Of a stretch of 37,377 nt of DNA, positions 19,196 to 26,413 are shown piece after piece. Source of the DNA: a virus; the IMG/VR virus record IMGVR_UViG_3300046516_000145, positions 1-37,377 of that record. One strand, given 5' to 3'. The position numbers and the translations under genes are program-made. A model generated the notes under the pieces. The model was given only the letters and a program-made list of their open reading frames with translations, was not told the DNA's origin and made no database searches. Position 1 is the stretch's first letter. Each line of letters starts with the position of its first letter.

Positions 19196-19408
19196 TTACT
19201 TACCTTTGGTAAGTCCGCCAGTCTTAATACCTTTAGTTTGCTTGGTATTCTTCTTGTCGCCGAAGAGAATCGAATGATGTCCTCTGGCCTTACCAGAAAT
19301 CTTCTTACCGGATGCTGATCCAGTCTTGCCCTTCACTTTAACTCCATGAGTCTTGCCACCTTTGTGGCCATCCATATGACCCTTAGCGACGCCTTTAGAT
19401 GTTGCCAT
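19196..19408 (-). CDS. Lys/Gly/His-rich basic small protein
   Basis: This 70-aa protein is almost entirely Gly, Lys, His, Thr and Ser (about 30% Lys), with repeated K-G and G-K-x steps and no hydrophobic core. It should be disordered and could bind nucleic acid or act as a packaged polycation. An AAGGAG RBS precedes ATG 19408. No homologous family is recognised. Confidence 0.7.
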   Translation of the reverse strand: MATSKGVAKGHMDGHKGGKTHGVKVKGKTGSASGKKISGKARGHHSILFGDKKNTKQTKGIKTGGLTKGK

Positions 19409-19421
19409 TTATTATAACTCC

Positions 19422-20600
19422 TTAATAATGTAAGAATGCTCCTAGCGTACCTACTGTTGAACCTGGGAATTGATGATAATGTAGAGGTTGCAAGGTAACT
19501 ATAGGAGGTGGGAATAGTAGAACTATGTTCTGGTTAAAATCCCTGAACCAATATACTGGTTGAGGGTTGACCCAATCTGTCTGCAAGAAAGGTTTGGCAG
19601 TAGATGGAGCTATAGTAGATTCAAGTAGAGTAGACCCTAAGAATTGATCTAGTCTATTGAAGGGTATTGGGTTAGGCCAATCCTGTTGATTAAAAGGCTT
19701 AGGACCGGCAGGTATGATTAGAACTAGATTCTGGTTCCAATCCTGATACCATTGAGGTTTAGGAGGATTAGGCCAATTCTTCTCCAAGTAAGGTATAGGG
19801 AGAAAGAAAGGTGTTTCTAGTAGATTACTTGTAGAACTTCTATCCCAATATCTAGGGGGTACGGGGGTAGGCCAATCCTTTTGATTGAAAGGGGGTAGAA
19901 GTGTACTAGGACCTAATGTAAAGGCTGTGGTAAAATCAGGTCTAGGATAGCTTCTGGGATTAGCCCAGTCGTATTGATTGAAGGGATACGGAGGTACAGG
20001 ATAAGGACTCTGTGACCAGAATCTATCCCATTCCCTCCTAGTAGGCAGAGGCCAATCTAATTGTGAGAAAGGCGCTTGAACTGCTGCGGGAGGTACTGCA
20101 GGACTCTGTGACCAGAACCGATCCCAATAGGGTTTAGTAGATAGAGGCCAATCTTGTTGACGGAAGGGATTGGTGCCTAGCGTTCTGATATCAAACGTTT
20201 GATTCCAGAAGATATTCCAATTGACTCGCTGAGGATTAGGCCAATCGAACTGGAGGAACGGAGGCTTGAGTAATTCTTCTTCTAGAAGATTCTGGCTCCA
20301 GAAGATATCCCAGTACCTAGATTTAGGATTGGGCCAGTCATCCTGGTTGAAAGGTGGAGTACCTAGGGTATTAAGATCGAATGACTGAGACCAAAAGATA
20401 TTCCAGTAAGGTCTCTGAGCAATAGGCCAGTCATCTTGGTTGTTAGGAATACTGACTGTTGCCGAAGGAATGGCAGGACCTTGCGACCAGAAGATATTCC
20501 AGTATCTGGGGGCTGCCGGAGGTAATTGATAATTATATGTTTGCTGATGTTGGAAGGGATCCGGTACAGCAAAGGGTAAGGGTCTAATGCCGAAGGCCAT
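19422..20600 (-). CDS. Trp/Pro repeat protein (about 10 copies of PFNQxDWPNP...YWDxFWSQ)
   Basis: This 392-aa protein is built from about ten units of 30-40 residues. Each carries a P-F-x-Q-x-D-W-P-x-P box followed by (R)YW(D/N)xFW(S/N)Q. The box is clear at DDWPIAQ, DDWPNPK, FDWPNPQ, QDWPLST, LDWPLPT, YDWANPR, KDWPTPV, KNWPNPP, QDWPNPI and TDWVNPQ. A degenerate first unit ends in RYWNIFWSQ. Linkers vary in length and are Pro/Ala/Leu-rich. The ends are non-repetitive. It contains almost no Lys and very much Trp, Pro and Phe. Location among virion genes suggests a structural or adhesive surface protein. I do not recognise the family. Confidence 0.82.
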   Translation of the reverse strand: MAFGIRPLPFAVPDPFQHQQTYNYQLPPAAPRYWNIFWSQGPAIPSATVSIPNNQDDWPIAQRPYWNIFWSQSFDLNTLGTPPFNQDDWPNPKSRYWDIFWSQNLLEEELLKPPFLQFDWPNPQRVNWNIFWNQTFDIRTLGTNPFRQQDWPLSTKPYWDRFWSQSPAVPPAAVQAPFSQLDWPLPTRREWDRFWSQSPYPVPPYPFNQYDWANPRSYPRPDFTTAFTLGPSTLLPPFNQKDWPTPVPPRYWDRSSTSNLLETPFFLPIPYLEKNWPNPPKPQWYQDWNQNLVLIIPAGPKPFNQQDWPNPIPFNRLDQFLGSTLLESTIAPSTAKPFLQTDWVNPQPVYWFRDFNQNIVLLFPPPIVTLQPLHYHQFPGSTVGTLGAFLHY

Positions 20601-20604
20601 GGCA

Positions 20605-21369
20605 CTAGATAATTACATTGCGGATAATCTGGCTTTGCGGAGGTCGTATAGTAGTGGAAAGCACATAGGGACACGGAGGACCGATTGTAGGTTGCCCGGA
20701 AACTGTCCAAATTTGTGCTATCTGTTGATAATTATAACCAGTAACATGTGATGTTGGCAGCGGACTACCAGCTGTCACATCTGAGTCTTGCATAAAACTT
20801 TTATATTCATCCATGCTGGTTGACTGAAAAGTTGGAACTGACCAGATTCCATTGAATGCCGCTTGCATTACTTGATCTTGTCTGGGACCAGCGCTAAGAT
20901 TACCTAGAGGAGTAGCATTGAGCAAGAACCATTCAGCAACCAGTCCGACAATATTTTGCCCACCTGTTTGCGATCGTCTACCACCTATTACCAAACCGTT
21001 TATTGCAGGCGTGGCACTAGAAGATGAAGTACCACTACCATAGGACCCAGTATTGGGATCAAAGCAAGCCACCCATTTGCTAGTGGCACTTACTCCTCCG
21101 GCCATAGCATAGAACCAATTTCCCATGGCCGGGAATACACCTGTAAGCCCGGATTGGACTGTTCCCCCACCATTAAAATTAACTTGAACTTGACCGGAAC
21201 TTATTACCAAATCAAAGAAATTAGTATTGTTGGCTGTAGAGCCTAGTGAACAGAAAGAACCTGCGCCTCCATCTAAAGACATGAACCAACCTCCCATAGT
21301 ATAGGAGAATGCTGTCACTAGCGTAGCAGAATTAGAGACTAAAGAAGATCCATCCAATTGAAGACTCAT
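20605..21369 (-). CDS. LamG / ConA-like lectin-fold protein
   Basis: This is a 254-aa protein. Residues about 1-180 read like a LamG/concanavalin-like jellyroll: MSLQLDGSSLVSNS at the start, FSYTMGGWFMS, NNTNFFDLVISSGQVQV, NWFYAMAG and a late VGLVAEWFLLNATPL. Phages use such domains on virions to bind glycans. The C-terminal 70 residues are Pro/Thr-rich. It overlaps the preceding gene by TAATG. Confidence 0.72.
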   Translation of the reverse strand: MSLQLDGSSLVSNSATLVTAFSYTMGGWFMSLDGGAGSFCSLGSTANNTNFFDLVISSGQVQVNFNGGGTVQSGLTGVFPAMGNWFYAMAGGVSATSKWVACFDPNTGSYGSGTSSSSATPAINGLVIGGRRSQTGGQNIVGLVAEWFLLNATPLGNLSAGPRQDQVMQAAFNGIWSVPTFQSTSMDEYKSFMQDSDVTAGSPLPTSHVTGYNYQQIAQIWTVSGQPTIGPPCPYVLSTTIRPPQSQIIRNVII

Positions 21370-21857
21370 TAGGCACTCTGATAGTTGACGGGTGTATACT
21401 TAGTCTCACCACCAGCTGCTAACGCAGTACCGGTGTTCTGAACTATGTATATCCCCCATTTAATGGGACAAACTCCTCCGAATGCTTGAGCTACTGAATA
21501 GGGTCCCCAGGCATATGTTACTGCTGTAGTAGTAATATTAGGTATTATACACAACATCTTGAGCAAGTTCTTGGCACCTGTATCTAGCGTTATGTTCGCA
21601 TCACTACCGGTAATACCTCCCGTATACGTAGTACCGTCATATGAACCATAAGCCCATATCTGAATTACAGTATTGGTGGTAGTTGTAGCAGTAGTGACTA
21701 ACTTACCACCTACCAAGAAATCTACGTTCTTAGTGGAACTATTATCTACTGCAGTACTAGCTCTACCTGCTAACAAGCCTGCGGTAGAAGCTAGACCTGA
21801 ACTAGTCAGGGTAATGGTACCGGCGCCAGCATAGACAATAGATGCAGTAGTGGTCAA
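21369..21857 (-). CDS. Beta-rich virion protein
   Basis: This 162-aa, Thr/Gly/Ala-rich, strand-rich protein begins at a TTG (21857) that overlaps the upstream stop (TTGA), with AGGAG 7 nt before it. No motif is recognised. Composition and neighbours suggest a small capsid or fibre decoration protein. Confidence 0.72.
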   Translation of the reverse strand: MTTTASIVYAGAGTITLTSSGLASTAGLLAGRASTAVDNSSTKNVDFLVGGKLVTTATTTTNTVIQIWAYGSYDGTTYTGGITGSDANITLDTGAKNLLKMLCIIPNITTTAVTYAWGPYSVAQAFGGVCPIKWGIYIVQNTGTALAAGGETKYTPVNYQSA

Positions 21858-22129
21858 GTTATTACTCCTAAGGCATTAGTCTGAATGTTGACGTCATTAG
21901 CAATGATATTCTTGATATCCCAGAATATGGCATTAGAATCTGCCACATTGAAGGGATAGGAGATAGTAACCATACTAGAATTCTGCTGCGAGTCTAAGAC
22001 CTGCAACATGATTTGCGCCACAGTACTGTTAGCCGAAATAGCGGCGGCTAGATCGGCTACAGCTTTATTCAGATTTTGTAGTTGAGCTATGTACGGCTGA
22101 GCTGCGATAGCACCCGCTAACGTGACCAT
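21854..22129 (-). CDS. Small helical virion-operon protein
   Basis: This 91-aa protein has an Ala/Leu-rich amphipathic N-terminal helix (residues 5-50) and a more strand-like C-terminus. Both ends overlap neighbours by a few bases. Function unknown; probably co-assembled with the flanking beta-rich proteins. Confidence 0.7.
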   Translation of the reverse strand: MVTLAGAIAAQPYIAQLQNLNKAVADLAAAISANSTVAQIMLQVLDSQQNSSMVTISYPFNVADSNAIFWDIKNIIANDVNIQTNALGVIT

Positions 22130-22650
22130 TAATAGGTCTCGTAGATGATGTGTGCGTCTGCCAGACCTGTAACACCACCGGCGGTTAAGCTATTCCAGAG
22201 AATAGACGCACCGAAGGGGGCTGTGTTGCCTACCATAGTCCATTGCTGCGTAGGAGCTGCGTTCCATCTGATGATACCACCGAACAGATTCAGACCTAAG
22301 TTAAGATGTGCGTCTGTAACTGTATTGGATGGAGTAGGCCCAGTAGAAGCTGCTACATACGAGACCACTGGAGCTGCTAGAGCTGCAGTAGCGGGATGCA
22401 GAGGACCATCTGAGTGAGGGGCTGCTAGAGTTGTAGGAGTAGTCTCCAGAGTTGATTCTCTAGTGAACTCCATTGCAGCTACAGTAGACGAAGTCTGTTT
22501 ACCTGAAATTAGGATTTCTAGAACGTCTGTAGTCTGCGTACCGGAGGCTCCCTTGAGGGCCATGAAAGTAGCGGTAGAACCTGCAGTAGCAGAACCAGCG
22601 TTGGAAGCTGTGTAAGTAATCGCTGCAGAAGTAAAGATTCTTTTAGCCAA
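22129..22650 (-). CDS. Beta-rich virion protein
   Basis: This 173-aa, Ala/Thr/Ser-rich protein is without recognised motifs. It uses a TTG start (22650) with AGGAG at 8-nt spacing, overlapping the end of the zinc protein gene. It is similar in texture to the 162-aa and 176-aa proteins nearby, so it is probably structural. Confidence 0.7.
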   Translation of the reverse strand: MAKRIFTSAAITYTASNAGSATAGSTATFMALKGASGTQTTDVLEILISGKQTSSTVAAMEFTRESTLETTPTTLAAPHSDGPLHPATAALAAPVVSYVAASTGPTPSNTVTDAHLNLGLNLFGGIIRWNAAPTQQWTMVGNTAPFGASILWNSLTAGGVTGLADAHIIYETY

Positions 22651-22972
22651 TTGAGTTGCTCCTTGTAATTATGTCCACTGTTTCGTGGATTGTTCGATGT
22701 ATGTAATCGGGTTGTTGTCGGGCCGCCTCACAGTAATCACATATATACCGATTACATTTAGAGCAGAAAGCTCTGGCACGTACCCTGTTAGGATTTAGTA
22801 CTACATGACAGCCACAATGAATGCATCCTAGTGTAGGAGCTTCGTAGACTTGTCCTTCCTTGACTGACGAAGGAGGTAAGCCCATTTGAATTGCTTTCTC
22901 TTCAGGTATGCCTGGAGAGGCTCGATGATCTACGAAAAGATAGCCTTCGTGAGACCGTTGCGAAAAGGTCAT
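22643..22972 (-). CDS. Zinc-binding phage protein
   Basis: This 109-aa protein holds CIHCGC, then CSKCNRYICDYC, spread over about 28 residues (about 50-82). Together they can bind one or two zinc ions. The N-terminal HEGYLFVDHRASPGIPEE stretch has the look of a conserved phage protein. The ATGA overlap couples it to the coiled-coil gene. Its role in the virion operon is unknown; DNA contact or a structural zinc site are possible. Confidence 0.77.
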   Translation of the reverse strand: MTFSQRSHEGYLFVDHRASPGIPEEKAIQMGLPPSSVKEGQVYEAPTLGCIHCGCHVVLNPNRVRARAFCSKCNRYICDYCEAARQQPDYIHRTIHETVDIITRSNSIG

Positions 22973-23484
22973 CGTCTAATTATTGTTGTGAGCTGATCCA
23001 TACGAGTTTGATACTCGGATTTTATCTTAGCAGCTTCAGTAGAGAGCTTATCAACATTGTGCTCTTTATCTAGAATCTCTTCTTGTCTTTTATCCAGAAA
23101 AGCTTCTCTAGCTCTATGGTTTTTTTCAGTCTCCGTTACTGCTCGCTCACGGGCAGACAGATCCATATCACGTTGCTGTAGAGCTTTCTCTCGGGTTTCT
23201 ACCGAAGTCCTCTTAGCCACATATTCTGAAACATTGCTATCCAGAGTTTCTTTAGTCTCCCGCAATTGTCTCTCTCTAGCAGCCATAGCTGCTTCTGCAG
23301 CTCTACGTTGATTATCTACCGTAACCTGTTCCAATCTTAGTTTCGTCAGAGATGCTGTGGCTTCATCGGAAGCTTTCTTCAACTGCGCGACGTTATCTTT
23401 AATTGATTGAGGACTAGATAAGACAGCCAGAAGCGTATTGAGATCTACCGAAGAAGATCCTGCTGGCATAATTACTGAGGTCAT
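22969..23484 (-). CDS. Long coiled-coil protein
   Basis: In this 171-aa protein, residues about 30-165 are an almost uninterrupted charged heptad pattern rich in Glu, Arg, Lys, Gln and Ala. The N-terminal 30 residues contain a Leu-rich helix. It may be a virion assembly helper or a second scaffold-like protein. AAGGA RBS; ATGA overlap at its end. Confidence 0.75.
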   Translation of the reverse strand: MTSVIMPAGSSSVDLNTLLAVLSSPQSIKDNVAQLKKASDEATASLTKLRLEQVTVDNQRRAAEAAMAARERQLRETKETLDSNVSEYVAKRTSVETREKALQQRDMDLSARERAVTETEKNHRAREAFLDKRQEEILDKEHNVDKLSTEAAKIKSEYQTRMDQLTTIIRR

Positions 23485-23492
23485 GTGTTTCC

Positions 23493-23807
23493 TTATGCGC
23501 TGGTTACTGCAGCAACTTTATAACTGGCACCTTGTGGCACTCCGAAATATTCAGTTTGATTTGCTGCCATGCGTGCTGTTTGAAGGGCTACTGCAGTGGG
23601 ATTAGTTCCGAATTCAATGGTACAACTTACGTCGGTATGAAGACGGACAAATTTGGTATTAGCGTTGAATGCCGAAGACTGTGCTGAGGAACCTGAAATG
23701 GTGAAGAATTGCTCTGCCAAGGGAGGCACTATAGCAATAGACGCTTGCCCTACACCTATGGTATTAGGCATTGTATTCTGAAATTCTGTTACATATAAGA
23801 TTGACAT
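23493..23807 (-). CDS. Small beta-rich protein
   Basis: This 104-aa protein has predicted strands and a segment TKFVRLHTDVSCTIEFGTNPTA, the pattern of small phage head decoration proteins. The TAA of the upstream gene abuts its ATG. Function inferred only from context. Confidence 0.7.
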   Translation of the reverse strand: MSILYVTEFQNTMPNTIGVGQASIAIVPPLAEQFFTISGSSAQSSAFNANTKFVRLHTDVSCTIEFGTNPTAVALQTARMAANQTEYFGVPQGASYKVAAVTSA

Positions 23808-24047
23808 TTATTCGCCTTTAATTTCGAAATCAGATTTAGGATATAATCTTTTTAAACTTTGATGCTGTTTCAAAGCTTCTCCCAAATCCCTGGTAGGAGG
23901 TAATTTAGACATTCCACCTTTAGCTCCCACTGAATATTTGACTAAACTGTTCTCATCATTTTCTGCTATTTGTCTGGCAGGCATACGACGTTTACCTACG
24001 TCATCGGGATGTGTGGGTTTACCTTGTTTAGGATACTCACTAACCAT
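23808..24047 (-). CDS. Hypothetical basic protein
   Basis: This 79-aa, Lys/Pro/Asp-rich and probably partly disordered protein takes its start from ATG 24047, which shares its A with the preceding TGA; GGAG lies 9 nt upstream. An in-frame upstream start would add 5 residues. Function unknown. Confidence 0.65.
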   Translation of the reverse strand: MVSEYPKQGKPTHPDDVGKRRMPARQIAENDENSLVKYSVGAKGGMSKLPPTRDLGEALKQHQSLKRLYPKSDFEIKGE

Positions 24048-24370
24048 CAGAGAGCACTCCAATTTTCTTTCATGGTCTTAGCTTTTAAGTCTGCCTTCTC
24101 CAGAGGGGAATCCATTTTAGATGGACGAGGCTTAGGTAAGCCTTTCTTCTGGTAGATACCTGCATATCCTTTTTCATTGTCGTTAGGATCAGTAGCTTCG
24201 TCAGTATCTGTAGTACCTGTGTGAAACTTCCATTCGTTGTTCTTCAAGTCTGCCAGAGAGTAGTATTTCTTCTCTCGGTATCCTTCGAAGTTACGTCGTG
24301 CTTTCTGAACGTCAATTACTGGAAGATCAAACTTCTCAGCCTTATGACTGTCTTCGCCGGTAACGGGCAT
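24047..24370 (-). CDS. Hypothetical charged protein
   Basis: This 107-aa protein is highly charged (Lys, Asp, Glu), with the segments REKKYYSLADLKNNEW and EKGYAGIYQKKGLPKPRPSK and no hydrophobic core; it is probably disordered. An AAGGAAG RBS lies 7 nt before the ATG. Confidence 0.68.
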   Translation of the reverse strand: MPVTGEDSHKAEKFDLPVIDVQKARRNFEGYREKKYYSLADLKNNEWKFHTGTTDTDEATDPNDNEKGYAGIYQKKGLPKPRPSKMDSPLEKADLKAKTMKENWSAL

Positions 24371-24422
24371 ATTTTTCTTCCTTAGTTTTAACGTCGAACA
24401 TTTTACTCAGATGTTTGGTCAT
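24345..24422 (-). CDS. Possible 25-aa basic peptide
   Basis: A short frame (MTKHLSKMFDVKTKEEK...) starts by an ATGA overlap with the stop of the upstream gene and spans the only notable gap in this part of the operon. It ends inside the next gene. No separate RBS; it may be translated by coupling. Existence is uncertain. Confidence 0.35.
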
Positions 24423-24622
24423 TTCCATGCCGGAACATAGACGGTACTACCATCTTCAGTTTTCATTATTAGCCAGGCATACGGTGTTGAAGCATCAACT
24501 GCAGGACAGTTAGTCCCTAACAGAGGAGTTCCGCTCGCTGTCGTACTTGCAAAAGGAACGGTAGTTTCTGCGGATCCACGTTGATCGTGAACCCATGTGG
24601 TGGAAGTAGATGTACTAGTCAT
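24419..24622 (-). CDS. Small Thr/Ser-rich protein
   Basis: This 67-aa protein is strand-like with a C-terminal YAWLIMKTEDGSTVYVPAW. AGGAG is upstream of the ATG. Unrecognised; probably a minor virion component. Confidence 0.65.
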   Translation of the reverse strand: MTSTSTSTTWVHDQRGSAETTVPFASTTASGTPLLGTNCPAVDASTPYAWLIMKTEDGSTVYVPAWK

Positions 24623-24623
24623 A

Positions 24624-25013
24624 TTAACCTTTACTCCTGTTGAATGCTAAGTCAGAACGATCACCTTCATGATGTTCTGTAGCTTTGGGTATTCTGTTGG
24701 TACCTACTTTACTGGGATGAAGAGGAGTAGCAGTAGGAGGATAACGACTAGACTCAGTATTAAGATTGTCTGTCTTCCAATCTCGCGTTGTCTTCGTAGG
24801 ATACCATTCCGCGTTTCTTTCATAATCCTCTCTCAGAGAGTAAGCTTGAATGGGAGTATCATCTCCCATGTGTCGTATGTAATTAGGAGATCTGTCAAAT
24901 CCTTTTACGGGAGGGCCATCTAGATATGCTGGAGGTCTATTGCGAGGGAGACCTGATTGGTACTCCTCTCCTGGAGGAGTAGCCATAATAGGTCTATCAA
25001 GACTTAACGCCAT
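24624..25013 (-). CDS. Pro/Arg-rich hypothetical protein
   Basis: This 129-aa protein is rich in Pro, Arg, Asp and Tyr and is likely disordered. ATG 25013 is chosen over an in-frame GTG at 25022. The RBS is weak, and the gene overlaps the end of the one upstream by 17 nt. No known family. Confidence 0.65.
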   Translation of the reverse strand: MALSLDRPIMATPPGEEYQSGLPRNRPPAYLDGPPVKGFDRSPNYIRHMGDDTPIQAYSLREDYERNAEWYPTKTTRDWKTDNLNTESSRYPPTATPLHPSKVGTNRIPKATEHHEGDRSDLAFNRSKG

Positions 25014-25218
25014 TTTGTGCACATATCCAGGTTACATCATCATGTAGATATTGAGTCAACCAAGACTTGTCGTGAAGCCATGTAGGGTCTGTACCATTGA
25101 AGAAATCTAGACACTTCTCCAGAGACTCGAAGCCCATTACATTCCAGGTTTCTACTACACCTGTATGTTCTGCTATAGCTTTAATATACCATAAGTTATC
25201 TATTAGTTGAGACAACAT
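24997..25218 (-). CDS. Hypothetical Trp-rich small protein
   Basis: This 73-aa acidic protein has five Trp and the segments FESLEKCLDFFNGTDPTW and TQYLHDDVTWICAQNG. GGAG lies 11 nt before the ATG; a TTG directly upstream is the alternative start. Unrecognised. Confidence 0.65.
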   Translation of the reverse strand: MLSQLIDNLWYIKAIAEHTGVVETWNVMGFESLEKCLDFFNGTDPTWLHDKSWLTQYLHDDVTWICAQNGVKS

Positions 25219-25221
25219 CAA

Positions 25222-25335
25222 TTAGTGTACTCCATGAGATAGGAGTTGAACTATGAGTGCTAGGACTGCGCCGGCTACGGCGAATCCCATTCCGAAACAT
25301 AGACCGAATAAAAATCTATCTACTGCTTGTGCCAT
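25222..25335 (-). CDS. Single-helix membrane micro-protein
   Basis: This 37-aa protein is almost entirely one transmembrane helix (about residues 8-32, including GMGFAVAGAVLALIVQLL). AAGGA lies 8 nt before the ATG, and the start shares a base with the preceding TAA. It could be a small holin-like or regulatory membrane peptide. Confidence 0.65.
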   Translation of the reverse strand: MAQAVDRFLFGLCFGMGFAVAGAVLALIVQLLSHGVH

Positions 25336-25481
25336 TATTTTCTTCCTTTACCGACGGTTTCACCGCCTTTGTGTTTAGAGTTCCAAATCATTGCTGCCTT
25401 CTTCTGGGCTGATTTGTACTTAGGTCCTGACTTCTGTCCACCTGCGAACTTATCCCGCATCTTCTCGTAACCTGCAGGCAT
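25335..25481 (-). CDS. Basic micro-protein
   Basis: This 48-aa Lys/Gly-rich protein contains EKMRDKFAGG and KKAAMIWNSKHKGG, a pattern seen in small phage proteins of unknown role. AGAGGAAG RBS; ATG directly follows the upstream TAA. It may bind nucleic acid. Confidence 0.65.
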   Translation of the reverse strand: MPAGYEKMRDKFAGGQKSGPKYKSAQKKAAMIWNSKHKGGETVGKGRK

Positions 25482-25592
25482 TTAATCTTCCTCTCGTGGA
25501 GTGTCTATTAATTTACTATGACATCTGGGACAGATCCATCTGTCGGTGAAGAAGTTTTTTCTACAGACGGGACAGTACCGGTAATCTTTCAT
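25482..25592 (-). CDS. 36-aa zinc-ribbon micro-protein
   Basis: The frame encodes CPVC, ten residues, then CPRC, a complete four-Cys zinc ribbon in 36 residues. The RBS is poor, so translation probably couples to the gene just upstream (stop 5 nt away). Its function may be to contact DNA or RNA or to modify a host protein (inference). Confidence 0.65.
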   Translation of the reverse strand: MKDYRYCPVCRKNFFTDRWICPRCHSKLIDTPREED

Positions 25593-25596
25593 TCAC

Positions 25597-25779
25597 TTAG
25601 TAACCACCGGGTTTACCTGGAGGGCCTCCACCGGGAGGGCCACCTGCTGCGAAGGGACCTGGACCACTCATGGCAGACTGCATTTCAGGAGTCATGCCCG
25701 GAGGACCGCCACCAGTGGGATATCCAGACTTAGCGCCTTTCAATCTACTAGGGCGGCTTCCACGCTTCTTCTTGGCCAT
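25597..25779 (-). CDS. Gly/Pro-rich small protein
   Basis: This 60-aa protein has a basic N-terminus (MAKKKRGSRPSRLKG) followed by a Gly/Pro tail with GGGPPG-type repeats. It is disordered. TAATG overlap with the preceding gene. Function unknown. Confidence 0.65.
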   Translation of the reverse strand: MAKKKRGSRPSRLKGAKSGYPTGGGPPGMTPEMQSAMSGPGPFAAGGPPGGGPPGKPGGY

Positions 25780-26072
25780 TAAACTGCGGGAGTCTTAGGA
25801 GCGACCGACGCTGTCAGTGTCGCTGCGTCACGAGCCATGTTGGCTGAGACTGTTGAAATGTTAGTTGCGGCTGTGGAGATAGCGGCAGAATTACCTGCGT
25901 CTAGCGCATCCGTGAGAGCCACGACTTCTGCCTGGATGGCAGTGTCTAGCGTGTCGAAAGAGCTGGACAGTGTAGTCACAGCTGTGTTGAGATCGTCGAG
26001 TACCGTCATGATATAGTTTACCTTTTCGTTGATTATTTGTAAGTACTGTCTATTAGTATAGAAAGTTTTCAT
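25779..26072 (-). CDS. Helical small protein (first larger gene of the virion operon)
   Basis: This is a 97-aa protein. Residues 22-97 are a long Ala/Thr/Ser amphipathic helix (MTVLDDLNTAVTTLSSS...). An ATGA overlap with the 26-aa leader peptide supports the start at 26072. ATG 26009 gives the core helical protein and is an equally likely start. Possibly a small trimeric coiled-coil virion protein. Confidence 0.65.
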   Translation of the reverse strand: MKTFYTNRQYLQIINEKVNYIMTVLDDLNTAVTTLSSSFDTLDTAIQAEVVALTDALDAGNSAAISTAATNISTVSANMARDAATLTASVAPKTPAV

Positions 26073-26149
26073 TTAGGTTTCTTTGAGGTTGTAATTATCT
26101 TGGATAATTGATAATATCCTTGACAGTGATGTATCTTAGGCTTAGCCAT
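26069..26149 (-). CDS. 26-aa leader peptide of virion operon
   Basis: This basic short frame (MAKPKIHHCQGYY...) starts about 14-20 nt after the probable transcription start of the operon promoter. GGA sits close to its ATG (3-4 nt). Its TGA overlaps the next ATG. It may be translated or serve only to couple ribosomes onto the operon. Confidence 0.4.
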   Translation of the reverse strand: MAKPKIHHCQGYYQLSKIITTSKKPK

Positions 26150-26170
26150 AGTTCCTTCACAAAAGTAGTT

Positions 26171-26199
26171 TATATAACACAAATGAAAGTAAATGTCAA
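26171..26199 (-). promoter_or_regulatory. Sigma-70 promoter of the virion operon
   Basis: On the minus strand TTGACA (26194-26199), a 17-nt spacer and TATATA (26171-26176). It is the only strong promoter seen for the whole structural operon and lies just ahead of its first frame. This implies that the host RNA polymerase can transcribe the late genes. Confidence 0.75.
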
Positions 26200-26382
26200 G
26201 TGAAGAAGAATAGTAAACTATTAGGTAATCTTAGTTACCTCAATAACAAGCCTCAGATCATCTGGTGGAATGTAATAGCCCCTTCAGGGGCAAAATTATC
26301 TATTTTACAGGAATATGATAAAATCTTCGATGATTACGATAGACGGATCCGGAAGCTCGACTTCACGTACAATGCCCCGTAA
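26200..26382 (+). CDS. Possible plus-strand 60-aa protein
   Basis: This frame starts at GTG with a weak RBS and has a natural-looking product (contains PQIIWWNVIAPSGAKL and IFDDYDRRIRKLDF). Its stop overlaps an intrinsic terminator reading the same way, which supports plus-strand transcription here. No plus promoter is obvious. It could be a gene remnant or part of a small RNA. Confidence 0.35.
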   Translation: MKKNSKLLGNLSYLNNKPQIIWWNVIAPSGAKLSILQEYDKIFDDYDRRIRKLDFTYNAP

Positions 26383-26413
26383 ACGCCCAGAGAAGCTCAC
26401 TGGTGCGTTTTTT
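26381..26413 (+). terminator. Intrinsic terminator (plus strand)
   Basis: The hairpin AAACGC-CCAG / CTGG-T-GCGTTT is followed by TTT. It lies upstream of the divergent virion operon and would stop transcripts from the left reading toward the central repeat block. Confidence 0.65.
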
